A DNA stretch of 8,631 bases from Bacillota bacterium (GTDB taxonomy: Bacteria > Bacillota > Clostridia > Peptostreptococcales > Anaerovoracaceae). Each line of letters opens with the position of its first letter. The stretch's first letter is position 1. The DNA lies in NCBI GenBank assembly GCA_021443825.1, contig JABUTE010000305.1, positions 1 through 8,631 of the forward strand, given 5' to 3'. Positions 1 through 5,925 of this stretch are shown in pieces. Under the pieces are notes generated by a model. That model was not told the DNA's origin. It searched no databases and worked only from the letters and a program-made list of their open reading frames with translations. The translations under genes were made by a program, and so were the position numbers.

Positions 1-3
1 CTT

Positions 4-408
4 TTACTGCAGGGTGGCCAAGCGGGAGGCCATGAGCAGCATAAAGGAAGGAAGCATGTGCCCTTCGCCCAAAATATCGCCGCAGATAGCCTCGCTGTCG
101 ATGCCGTTTAATACCGACAGAACGACGGTATGTTCACCGCAGACCGCCCGGCTCTGCTGCGCCGCCTGCTTTAAGGCGCCGTATTTGGTGGCGATGATCA
201 GCAGGTCGACCGTTCCGGCATCGGCAAAGGAGACGGCATGGACCGGGGTCTGCACCCCGTTGATCACGATGCCGCGGCTTTGCAGGCGCGCAAGGCGGTC
301 GCCCTCGGCGAGCACCAGAAAATCATCGCCCAGAGCTTTTTGCATGTAATAGATAAAATAGGCACCGATGGCACCGGCGCCAACCAGTCCGACCCGTTTG
401 ATCTGCAT
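4..408 (-). CDS. Ketopantoate reductase-like protein (ApbA/PanE family), N-terminal domain only, truncated
   Basis: Family members reduce 2-dehydropantoate to pantoate with NADPH in the coenzyme A pathway, although many paralogues have unknown substrates. The protein starts with a beta strand and the dinucleotide-binding loop GAGAIG (residues 10-15), then an acidic turn near residue 35, a TK pair (74-75) and the LNG motif (100-102), where N101 lines up with a conserved active-site Asn. Start: ATG at 406-408, with an AGAGG-type ribosome binding site 7 bases upstream. The frame ends at a TAA (4-6) after only 134 codons, whereas the family is about 300 residues. The C-terminal domain with the catalytic Lys is therefore missing, and the last dozen residues do not resemble the family. 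It lies 18 bases after the histidine phosphatase gene, so the two are probably co-transcribed. It may be a pseudogene; sequence past the stop is outside the window. Fold assignment is firm; function is doubtful. Confidence 0.75.
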   Translation of the reverse strand: MQIKRVGLVGAGAIGAYFIYYMQKALGDDFLVLAEGDRLARLQSRGIVINGVQTPVHAVSFADAGTVDLLIIATKYGALKQAAQQSRAVCGEHTVVLSVLNGIDSEAICGDILGEGHMLPSFMLLMASRLATLQ

Positions 409-426
409 AGAATACCTCTTATTTCG

Positions 427-972
427 CTACAGAAGCTGAATGATCTCGCAATTTTTGGGAAGCGCCTTCCAGTAATCCTCCACCGGCGTCTGGCGCACCC
501 GTGCCAGCAGGCAGCAGTTGGTGCCGCCGTGAGCCACGATCAGCACATTTTTGCCCTGCTCATGCAAGGGCAGCGCGATCTCCTGAAAAAAGGCTCCTGT
601 CCGATCCCACAGCTGCTGCAAAGATTCGGCCCCCTCGGGGGGAATATAGCTTTCCGGATGCTCGAAAAGCCCGTCGATGGGGGTTATCTCGCCCTCTTTT
701 TTGATATGACCCTCCCAGCTGCCGAAGCCGATCTCCATCAGGCGGGCATCCTCCAGAATGGAGATGCCGCTGCCCGCAAGCGCCAGCTGCGCCGTTTCCT
801 TTGCGCGGCTTAAGGGAGAGCAATAGCAGATATCGAAGGGGATCCGGGCGATGGCCTCCCGGCTGGCGGCGGCCATCTGACGGCCGGCCTCGTTGAGGGG
901 AATATCGCTTTTTCCCTGCATTCTGCGGGCTGCGTTCCAATCGGTCTGCCCGTGGCGCATAATAAAGATCAT
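427..972 (-). CDS. Histidine phosphatase family protein (phosphoglycerate mutase-like)
   Basis: This is a 181-residue cytosolic phosphatase of the histidine phosphatase superfamily, which works through a phosphohistidine intermediate. The RHG signature is at residues 6-8, with H7 as the expected nucleophile. The second Arg lies in the SRAKETA segment (R56), the acid/base Glu is probably E80 in the MEIGFGSWEG stretch, and the second catalytic His is H148 in the AHGG motif. Length is typical of the single-domain branch that includes CobC-like alpha-ribazole phosphatases and broad-specificity sugar or nucleotide phosphatases. Nothing nearby points to cobalamin synthesis, so I leave the substrate open. 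Start: ATG at 970-972, the first of two near the N-terminus (M1 and M5), preceded by a modest purine-rich AGAG stretch. It is followed after 18 bases by the ketopantoate reductase fragment. Confidence 0.9.
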   Translation of the reverse strand: MIFIMRHGQTDWNAARRMQGKSDIPLNEAGRQMAAASREAIARIPFDICYCSPLSRAKETAQLALAGSGISILEDARLMEIGFGSWEGHIKKEGEITPIDGLFEHPESYIPPEGAESLQQLWDRTGAFFQEIALPLHEQGKNVLIVAHGGTNCCLLARVRQTPVEDYWKALPKNCEIIQLL

Positions 973-1069
973 GGCTCTACTCTCTTTCTGCTGTATCGAA
1001 GAAATACCTTAAATTTCAACAGTTTATAAATAGTTTACAATAATACCGCTACGGGAAACTGCAATATTT
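973..1069 (-). promoter_or_regulatory. AT-rich spacer, possible promoter for the histidine phosphatase gene
   Basis: This 97-base gap is clearly richer in A and T than the flanking genes. On the minus strand it contains TATAAA (1023-1028) and TATTAT stretches that could serve as a -10 box, but I find no good -35 hexamer 16-18 bases upstream of either. No T-tailed terminator hairpin is visible after the HAD gene, so read-through from the upstream operon is also possible. Confidence 0.3.
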
Positions 1070-1762
1070 TTACAGTTTTTCGATAAGCCCGGGCACCTGC
1101 TGCAGGCTTTGGATCTCAAATTCCGGCGCAATGCCCTTCGCGTTGGGCTTTTTGTGCGGGTTGTACCAGCAGGTATGGATGCCGCAGGTAAGGCCGCCCT
1201 TGATGTCGCTTGTCAGGGAGTCTCCCACGATGAGCATCTGCGAAGGCTCGATGCCGGGCAGAGCTTCAAACACCTTTTCGAAAAAGCCGATCCCGGGCTT
1301 CTCCACCCCCAGCACCTCGGAGATGAAGATCTGATCGAAGACCTGATCCAGTCCCGAGCGCGACAGCTTGCGCTGCTGGGCCACAAGGGTGCCGTTGGTC
1401 ACGGCGCATTGCAGAACGGTTCCCTGCAGCTGCTTCAGCACCTGCTGCGCATGGTCTTCGAAGCAGATTGTATCGCCCAGACGCAGCTGATATTCCTCGT
1501 TGAAGGCCGGCGCCACCGAAGTGTCAAGGCCGTGCAGGCCGAAAAACTCCTCAAACCTGCCCACCAGGATCTGGGGCTTGGTCAGCTCGCCCCGCTCCAG
1601 CAGCTGCCAGTATTTCACATTGATCTGCGAATACTCCTGCATCATATCGTCGGTGATCTCACCCAGCCCGAAGGTCTCAAAACAGCTGCGCATGCCGGCC
1701 TCCTCTGCCTTCAGAAAATTCAGCAGCGTGCCGTCTACATCCCAAAGGATCGCTTTTATCAT
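1070..1762 (-). CDS. HAD-superfamily hydrolase, YjjG-like nucleotidase/phosphatase
   Basis: A 230-residue HAD phosphatase with all four motifs. Motif I is WDVDGTLL, with nucleophile D8 and acid/base D10. Motif II is VTNGT (T122-N123), motif III is the Lys of EKPG (K155), and motif IV is GDSLTSD, with D181 and D186 as Mg ligands. The helical cap lies between about residues 15 and 100. The EKPG...GDSLTSDIKGG arrangement and the WYNP end of the core match the YjjG subfamily, whose studied member removes phosphate from non-canonical pyrimidine nucleotides; the substrate here is unproven. Start: ATG at 1760-1762, with a GAGGA ribosome binding site about 6 bases upstream. It begins 15 bases after the methyltransferase stop, so it is the last gene of the four-gene operon. 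Confidence 0.88.
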   Translation of the reverse strand: MIKAILWDVDGTLLNFLKAEEAGMRSCFETFGLGEITDDMMQEYSQINVKYWQLLERGELTKPQILVGRFEEFFGLHGLDTSVAPAFNEEYQLRLGDTICFEDHAQQVLKQLQGTVLQCAVTNGTLVAQQRKLSRSGLDQVFDQIFISEVLGVEKPGIGFFEKVFEALPGIEPSQMLIVGDSLTSDIKGGLTCGIHTCWYNPHKKPNAKGIAPEFEIQSLQQVPGLIEKL

Positions 1763-1777
1763 CGTGGTTCCTCGTTT

Positions 1778-2812
1778 CTATACCATGTAAAAATTGGATT
1801 CCCAGCAGGGAACACAGGGGCTTCGCCGCAGATAGACCCGGTACGACGGATTGATGGCCAGCACCTGCAAAGGCAGCTCCCACAGATCGTCGATGCGGTG
1901 ATAGGCCGCCAGGATCAGCTTCGGGCGGTATTGCCGAAGCACCTGCGCCCCGCCGCGGAGGACGCGGCCCTCTTCCCCTTCCAGATCGAATTTGATCAGG
2001 GTCGGCGGCTTTCGGCAATCGTTCTTTACGATATTGTCGATGGAATCCGCCTCCACCAGAGTGATCTTTCCTTTACCCCCGGCGCCGCCCCGCCCCAGGC
2101 CTTTGGAAAACGGCAGCCGGCCGGGACCGTCACTGACGGCCAGCTGCAGACAGGTGCAGTCGGAAAGGGTCTCTGCCGACCGGCAGAGCTTGCGAAAGTT
2201 ACGGCTTTCGGGCTCAACGGCGACGATCTGCTGCCAGGAATCGGTAAAGGAGCAGAACAGCTGCACCGTGTCGCCGGTGTAGGCTCCCAGATCCAGATAG
2301 GTCTCATCCGGCCCGATGCACACCAGCTTCCAGTTTTCCTCATCGGGGGTGGCGCAGCGCAGCAGCGGCGCAAGCCTTCCGGTCAGCCGGTACTCCATAA
2401 TATCATCCCAGACCTGCCGGCTTTTTTCATCCGCAAGCAGGCTTCGCACCTTCTCCATTTTCGCCCGGCAGCTTTGGGCATAGGCTTCGGTAAACAGCCC
2501 CTCTCCTGTCACCGGAAGATCCGGCGCATAAAGCTCCTGCTCCCGGTCGATCGCTGCGAACCGGTCGATCACCTGCGGAAGATGGCTTCCGAAACAGAGC
2601 ACCACGGTCATCTTTGCAAAGCGCGCTTTTGCCTCGTCATAGGAAATGACCGGGATGCCGTGAAAGGTGCGGTCTCGCACGAAGCCGTCGCTGGCAAAGA
2701 TGCCGGCGATGGGAATGCCTCGCTGCTCTAACTGGTCGATGATGCGGTCTGCCGCATTTCCGGTGCCGTACAGCACCACCGGATAGGGGGAGTCCTTGAT
2801 CTTCTGCCACAT
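1778..2812 (-). CDS. FkbM family methyltransferase with N-terminal nucleotide-binding-like domain
   Basis: A 344-residue protein in two parts. Residues 1 to about 100 form a small Rossmann-like unit: a strand followed by YGTGNAAD (15-22), then IAGIFASD and an HGIPV-type segment. This layout is seen in sugar-nucleotide epimerase and polysaccharide-modifying proteins. Residues 165-344 are an FkbM-type SAM-dependent methyltransferase: motif I YLDLGAYTGD (172-181), the acidic VEP loop (199-201), a hypervariable Gly-rich loop (about 238-248), IKFDLEGEE (273-281) and AYHRIDDLWELP (303-314). FkbM enzymes usually O-methylate sugars or polyketides; the acceptor here cannot be read from sequence. Start: ATG at 2810-2812 with GAGGG 7 bases upstream. 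It lies 14 bases after the preceding stop and 15 before the HAD gene. Its co-transcription with Fe-S proteins is unexpected. Confidence 0.88.
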   Translation of the reverse strand: MWQKIKDSPYPVVLYGTGNAADRIIDQLEQRGIPIAGIFASDGFVRDRTFHGIPVISYDEAKARFAKMTVVLCFGSHLPQVIDRFAAIDREQELYAPDLPVTGEGLFTEAYAQSCRAKMEKVRSLLADEKSRQVWDDIMEYRLTGRLAPLLRCATPDEENWKLVCIGPDETYLDLGAYTGDTVQLFCSFTDSWQQIVAVEPESRNFRKLCRSAETLSDCTCLQLAVSDGPGRLPFSKGLGRGGAGGKGKITLVEADSIDNIVKNDCRKPPTLIKFDLEGEEGRVLRGGAQVLRQYRPKLILAAYHRIDDLWELPLQVLAINPSYRVYLRRSPCVPCWESNFYMV

Positions 2813-2826
2813 GACCGTACCCTCTT

Positions 2827-3300
2827 CTATTTAAGTGACGGCAGAAACTGCTCTGCCTTATCGGCGCAGGCCTTGAGCCAGGCTGCATCTTCGGTGTAGT
2901 AGCCGACCTTAAACAGGCCTTCCAGCAGATAGACATCCAGTGCCGGCGAAGATGGCGCTTTGCTTTGAGCAGCCTTCATCACCGCCTGCAGAAGGGCGGT
3001 CTTCGCAGCCCGGACCGGTTCGCTCAGACCGGCCAGCTGCTTCATGTCATAGTCTGCCGTTCGGCCGCAGGGCGCGGCACAGGTGCTGCAATCGGGCGCC
3101 AGCAGATGCTTTTGCCCCCGCACCTGGGAGATCAGGCTTTTCAGCTGCAGCTCCGATACGTTCTCTATGTTACCGCAGGCTGTAAGGCCCCGGATGCAGG
3201 CATCTGCCACAGAGGATGGCAGAGAAGGCTGCCCTTCCGATGCACGGGCAAGCCCGATCAAAGCTCCCAGCAGAATATCTCTTAATTGCTGTTTATCCAT
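2827..3300 (-). CDS. Small helical cysteine-cluster protein, conserved hypothetical, partner of the upstream Fe-S protein
   Basis: A 157-residue protein of mostly amphipathic helices with no signal peptide or membrane segment. Its landmark is a CX2CX3CGR cluster (C71, C74, C78, with R80) followed by a DYDM segment; further cysteines are at 35, 42 and 145. This could bind an Fe-S cluster or zinc, with a fourth ligand from elsewhere in the protein. I recall similar small proteins beside the same type of 4Fe-4S protein in Clostridia, often in Hcp (hydroxylamine reductase/nitric oxide stress) loci, and the helical N-terminus faintly recalls Hcp itself; this is recollection, not a search result. 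The ATG (3298-3300) follows the upstream TGA by one base (TGATATG) with no strong ribosome binding site of its own, so translation is probably coupled. Confidence 0.8.
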   Translation of the reverse strand: MDKQQLRDILLGALIGLARASEGQPSLPSSVADACIRGLTACGNIENVSELQLKSLISQVRGQKHLLAPDCSTCAAPCGRTADYDMKQLAGLSEPVRAAKTALLQAVMKAAQSKAPSSPALDVYLLEGLFKVGYYTEDAAWLKACADKAEQFLPSLK

Positions 3301-3301
3301 A

Positions 3302-4021
3302 TCAGTCCAGGATCCTTCCGTCAGAAGCGATGGTCACCACCTGCCAGGGAAGAAATTTTCCGCTGGTCTGCAGCGCTTTTTTTACGGCCAGCTCAAGCCC
3401 GCCGCAGCAGGGCACCTGCATGCGCACGACCGTAACATTTTTAATGTCGTTGTTTCGGATGATCTCCGTCAGCTTTTCGCTGTAATCGATGCTGTCCAGC
3501 TTCGGGCAGCCCACCAGGCAGACCTTTCCCTTCAGAAAGTCCTCATGAAAGCTTCCGCATGCAAATGCGGTGCAGTCGGCTGCGATCAGCAGCTTTGCCC
3601 CCTGATAATACGGGGCATGAACCGGCGACAGCCGGATCTGGACAGGCCAGTTGGTCAGCCGGGAAAGGGCAGAGGCAGGCATCGATGGCGTAAGCACTGC
3701 GGCAGGTGCAGCCTGTGCAGCCGCTATGACTGCGGGCGCAGAGCCGGGGCAGCCCCGCTGACTGAATTTTTCAAGAATAGGCTGATCCTTTTTCTTCTGC
3801 GCAACAGCCGCCTCATCGTAGGCAGCCGCTTCTCTGTTTTCAAAGGTAATGGCACCGGTCGGGCAAGCGGGAAGGCAGTCGCCCATTCCGTCGCAGTAAT
3901 CATCCCGCAGCAGCTTCGCCTTTCCGTCTACGATGCCGATGGCACCCTCGTGGCAGGCCGAAGCGCAAAGACCGCAGCCGTTGCACTTATCTTCGTCGAT
4001 ATGTATGATCTGTCTGATCAA
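3302..4021 (-). CDS. 4Fe-4S ferredoxin-type protein with C-terminal conserved cysteine domain
   Basis: A 239-residue cytosolic iron-sulfur protein, first gene of the operon. The N-terminus is a ferredoxin domain. Cluster 1 has the full CX2CX2CX3C set (C13, C16, C19, C23). Cluster 2 reads CDGMGDCLPACP (C43, C49, C53) with Met46 in place of the usual second Cys. A low-complexity linker (about 60-120, Ala/Pro rich, with a GCPGS element at 90-94) leads to a C-terminal domain with C150, C155, C168, C172 (VGCPKLD) and an adjacent pair C205-C206 (VPCCGG). It probably transfers electrons or senses redox state; I associate the family with Hcp neighbourhoods in Clostridia, but no hcp is visible. The start is TTG (4019-4021), supported by AGGAGG 8 bases upstream. 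The gene is transcribed divergently from the IIC/niaR unit. Confidence 0.87.
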   Translation of the reverse strand: MIRQIIHIDEDKCNGCGLCASACHEGAIGIVDGKAKLLRDDYCDGMGDCLPACPTGAITFENREAAAYDEAAVAQKKKDQPILEKFSQRGCPGSAPAVIAAAQAAPAAVLTPSMPASALSRLTNWPVQIRLSPVHAPYYQGAKLLIAADCTAFACGSFHEDFLKGKVCLVGCPKLDSIDYSEKLTEIIRNNDIKNVTVVRMQVPCCGGLELAVKKALQTSGKFLPWQVVTIASDGRILD

Positions 4022-4029
4022 TGGTATGT

Positions 4030-4035
4030 CCTCCT
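4030..4035 (-). promoter_or_regulatory. Ribosome binding site fixing a TTG start
   Basis: On the minus strand this is a perfect AGGAGG, 8 bases before TTG at 4019-4021. It shows that the ferredoxin-like gene starts at TTG; no ATG nearby has comparable support. Confidence 0.85.
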
Positions 4036-4059
4036 GAAGGGTAAGAATCGGTACAGAAA

Positions 4060-4065
4060 ATTATA
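4060..4065 (-). promoter_or_regulatory. -10 box of the ferredoxin operon promoter
   Basis: The minus strand reads a perfect TATAAT here, 38 bases upstream of the TTG start codon. The expected -35 position 17 bases further upstream (4083-4088) reads TAGGAA, a poor match to TTGACA. A good -10 with a weak -35 is compatible with an activator-dependent promoter, but no activator site is identified with confidence. The predicted start of transcription is near 4053. Confidence 0.55.
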
Positions 4066-4109
4066 ACTTGAAACGGAGCAAATTCCTATTGTTTTTTGGA
4101 GCTCCTGTA

Positions 4110-4138
4110 TTGACTTGTCCGGTTGACAGTGCTATCTT
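4110..4138 (+). promoter_or_regulatory. Promoter of the IIC-niaR operon
   Basis: A sigma-A-type promoter: TTGACT (4110-4115), 17-base spacer, TATCTT (4133-4138). The predicted transcription start is near 4145, giving a leader of about 90 bases before the ATG at 4235. The start point falls inside the palindrome at 4141-4156. A second TTGACA at 4123-4128 has no matching -10 at proper spacing. Confidence 0.55.
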
Positions 4139-4140
4139 TC

Positions 4141-4156
4141 ATGTGACAAGACACAT
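4141..4156. promoter_or_regulatory. Candidate repressor operator (16-base imperfect palindrome)
   Basis: The sequence ATGTGACAAGACACAT pairs at six of eight symmetric positions (ATGTG...CACAT plus an inner C/G). It overlaps the predicted transcription start of the rightward operon, where a bound protein would block initiation. Because that operon encodes a NiaR-type repressor, autoregulation is the simplest guess. A Crp/Fnr-type protein acting on the divergent ferredoxin operon is an alternative, since the TGTG-N6-CACA layout resembles such sites. Confidence 0.45.
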
Positions 4157-4192
4157 AACTATACAGTAAATCAGATCTTAACCATAAGCATC

Positions 4193-4208
4193 AGCGGCGC
4201 GGGCCGCT
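4193..4208 (+). other. Small GC-rich hairpin in the leader of the IIC gene
   Basis: AGCGGC (4193-4198) and GCCGCT (4203-4208) form a perfect six-base stem around a GCGG tetraloop, in an otherwise AT-rich leader and about 10 bases before the purine-rich ribosome binding region. There is no T tract, so it is not a terminator. It could modulate translation or mRNA stability, or be chance. Confidence 0.35.
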
Positions 4209-4234
4209 CCGCAGCCGGAAAGGAAACACTCCCG

Positions 4235-5287
4235 ATGAAAGAATTCTTACAAAAGAAAAACATTGTATTCTCTGCAAAGCGCTACGGCATCGATGCCCTG
4301 AGCGCCATGGCCCAGGGGCTGTTTGCCTCGCTGCTGATCGGAACCATTCTGGCCACCCTCGGGCAGCAGCTGGGCATCGAAGCCCTGGTCACCATCGGCG
4401 GCTATGCAAAGGGCGCTACGGGCGCTGCCATGGCCATCTCCATCGGCTATGCCCTGCAGGCCCCCTCCCTGGTGCTGTTTACTCTGGCGGCTGTCGGCAT
4501 GGCAGCCAATGAGCTGGGCGGCGCCGGCGGACCGCTGGCCGTTCTCATCATTTCCATCTTCGCGGCGGAATGCGGCAAGCTGGTTTCAAAAGAAACAAAG
4601 ATCGACATTCTGGTGACACCTGCCGTAACGGCCTGCGTGGGCGTTCTTCTCAGCATGTGGTTTGCCCCTGCCATCGGCGCCGCGGCAAGAGCTGTCGGCG
4701 ATGCCATCATGTGGGCTACCGAGCTGCAGCCCTTCTTTATGGGCATCCTGGTATCCGTGCTGGTGGGCATCGCCCTCACCCTGCCCATTTCCAGCGCCGC
4801 CATCTGCCATGCCTTGGGACTGACCGGCCTTGCAGGCGGCGCCGCCGTTGCCGGCTGCTGCGCCCAGATGGTCGGCTTTGCCGTTATGAGCTTTAAAGAA
4901 AACAGGATCGGCGGATTAACGGCGCAGGGCCTTGGCACCTCCATGCTGCAGATGGGCAACATCGTTCGCAATCCGAAGATCTGGATCCCGCCCATTCTGA
5001 CCTCTGCCATCACCGGACCCATTGCCACCTGCGTCTTTCGCTTCCGAATGGACGGAGCTGCCGTATCCTCCGGCATGGGCACCTGCGGCTTCGTCGGTCA
5101 GATCGGCGTCTATACCGGCTGGCTCAATGACATCGCAGACGGCACCAAAACAGCCATCACCGGCATGGACTGGCTGGCGATGATCCTCATCTGCTTCGTT
5201 CTGCCCGGCCTGCTTTCCTGGCTCTTCTGTGAAGGTCTTCGCAAGATCGGCTGGATCAAGGAAAACGATCTTAAGCTGGACCTGTAG
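4235..5287 (+). CDS. PfoR-like orphan PTS IIC membrane protein (PTS_EIIC_2 family)
   Basis: A 350-residue polytopic membrane protein with many hydrophobic segments (for example about 22-45, 62-90, 98-112, 127-150, 165-190, 196-218, 252-268 and 311-332). The stretch LTLPISSAAI (181-190), the GCCAQMVGFAVMSFKEN region (207-223), QGLGTSMLQ (231-239) and the NPKIWIPP segment (246-253) are hallmarks I recognise from the PTS_EIIC_2 family, which includes PfoR, linked to perfringolysin O expression in Clostridium perfringens. No IIA or IIB domain is fused or adjacent, so a classic phosphotransferase role is unproven and plain transport or sensing is possible. Start: ATG at 4235 after GGAAAGGAA. niaR follows 34 bases later on the same transcript, which hints that the substrate may be niacin-related rather than a sugar; that part is inference. 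Confidence 0.88.
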   Translation: MKEFLQKKNIVFSAKRYGIDALSAMAQGLFASLLIGTILATLGQQLGIEALVTIGGYAKGATGAAMAISIGYALQAPSLVLFTLAAVGMAANELGGAGGPLAVLIISIFAAECGKLVSKETKIDILVTPAVTACVGVLLSMWFAPAIGAAARAVGDAIMWATELQPFFMGILVSVLVGIALTLPISSAAICHALGLTGLAGGAAVAGCCAQMVGFAVMSFKENRIGGLTAQGLGTSMLQMGNIVRNPKIWIPPILTSAITGPIATCVFRFRMDGAAVSSGMGTCGFVGQIGVYTGWLNDIADGTKTAITGMDWLAMILICFVLPGLLSWLFCEGLRKIGWIKENDLKLDL

Positions 5288-5309
5288 CGATCCGCATTTT
5301 CCGAAGAAA

Positions 5310-5315
5310 AGGAGG
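5310..5315 (+). promoter_or_regulatory. Ribosome binding site deciding the niaR start
   Basis: A perfect AGGAGG, 6 bases before ATG at 5322. The frame is open further upstream (from a possible ATG at 5229, inside the IIC gene), but that extension overlaps the upstream gene, lacks such a site and would add 31 residues absent from the family. Confidence 0.85.
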
Positions 5316-5321
5316 AACTCC

Positions 5322-5837
5322 ATGACAGGAACCCAGCGAAGAGAGCAGATCCTGCAGATGATCGAAAACAGCACCCGGCCTCTTCCCGCAAAGCAGCTGG
5401 CCGCAGAGCTTTCGGTCAGCCGCCAGGTCATCGTGCAGGACATTGCCCTGCTGCGCAGCAGCGGTTATGACATCCTTTCCACCAACCGGGGCTATCTGCT
5501 TCTCACAGAGGAGGCTGCAAGCCGCCTGATCAAGGTATCCCATACCGATGCGCAGATGGAGGACGAGCTGTGCACCATCGTCGATCTGGGAGCCCGCGTC
5601 GACAATGTGATGGTCAATCACCGGGTCTACGGCCATATCGAAGCGCCCCTGAGGATCGCCTCCCGAAAGGATATCCGAGGCTTTCTGCAAAAGCTGAAGG
5701 AGAGCTCCTCCACGCCGCTGAAAAATACTACCTCCGGCTATCATTATCACCGGGTCTGTGCCGGCGATGAGGTCACCCTGGACGAGGTGGAGGCGGCATT
5801 GAAGGAAAAAGGCTATCTGGTGGAAAAAACAGAATAG
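5322..5837 (+). CDS. niaR: Niacin-responsive transcriptional repressor NiaR (HTH plus 3H domain)
   Basis: A 171-residue DNA-binding regulator. Residues 5-60 are a winged helix-turn-helix (LPAKQLAAELSVSRQVIVQD holds the recognition region, then an NRGYLL wing). Residues 70-168 are the 3H domain, named for conserved histidines. H74, E82, H141 and H143 have the spacing of the metal ligands reported for the Thermotoga homologue as I remember it (His, Glu eight residues later, then HxH), and VNHRVYGH (98-105) supplies the other conserved histidines. In Bacillus the orthologue (YrxA) represses NAD synthesis genes when nicotinic acid is present. It lies 34 bases after the IIC gene and just before a strong terminator, so it is the last gene of a two-gene operon. 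The palindrome at 4141-4156 may be its own operator. Confidence 0.93.
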   Translation: MTGTQRREQILQMIENSTRPLPAKQLAAELSVSRQVIVQDIALLRSSGYDILSTNRGYLLLTEEAASRLIKVSHTDAQMEDELCTIVDLGARVDNVMVNHRVYGHIEAPLRIASRKDIRGFLQKLKESSSTPLKNTTSGYHYHRVCAGDEVTLDEVEAALKEKGYLVEKTE

Positions 5838-5853
5838 CGTGCCATGAGAACAA

Positions 5854-5891
5854 AAAGACCGGTATCCCGTCAGGATGCCGGTCTTTCTTTT
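5854..5891 (+). terminator. Strong bidirectional rho-independent terminator
   Basis: A 14-base stem (5854-5867 with 5873-5886, one G-U pair) closes a CGTCA loop and is followed by TTTCTTTT on the plus strand. On the minus strand the same stem is followed by TTTTTG, from the A run at 5852-5856. It sits between the convergent niaR (ending 5837) and symporter (ending 5926) genes and should end both transcripts. Confidence 0.93.
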
Positions 5892-5925
5892 CGTCAAAAG
5901 CAGTCTCGTCCGGGCCGTTTCCCTG

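Noticed and set aside
1056..1078. AAACTG...CAGTTT hairpin at the end of the HAD gene, considered as a terminator
   Set aside because: The stem is only six A/T-rich pairs around an 11-base loop, and no T tract follows it in the direction of transcription.
1109..2731. A 540-codon open frame on the plus strand
   Set aside because: It runs antisense to the HAD and FkbM genes, both of which have full motif sets and ribosome binding sites. Its translation is rich in His, Gln, Leu and Gly with no recognisable motif, as expected for an antisense frame in GC-rich coding DNA, and it starts at a TTG without a ribosome binding site.
3083..4066. A 327-codon open frame on the plus strand
   Set aside because: It is antisense to the ferredoxin-type and CX2CX3CGR genes, whose cysteine motifs and coupled start are clear. 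The plus-strand translation has no domain-like features.
4123..4165. TTGACA (4123-4128) with TATACA (4160-4165) as a second promoter
   Set aside because: The hexamers are good individually but 31 bases apart, far from the 16-18 required; neither has another partner at proper spacing.
4447..5082. A 211-codon minus-strand open frame inside the IIC gene
   Set aside because: It is antisense to a well-recognised membrane protein, and its Ala/Pro/Met-rich translation is the complement of hydrophobic codons.
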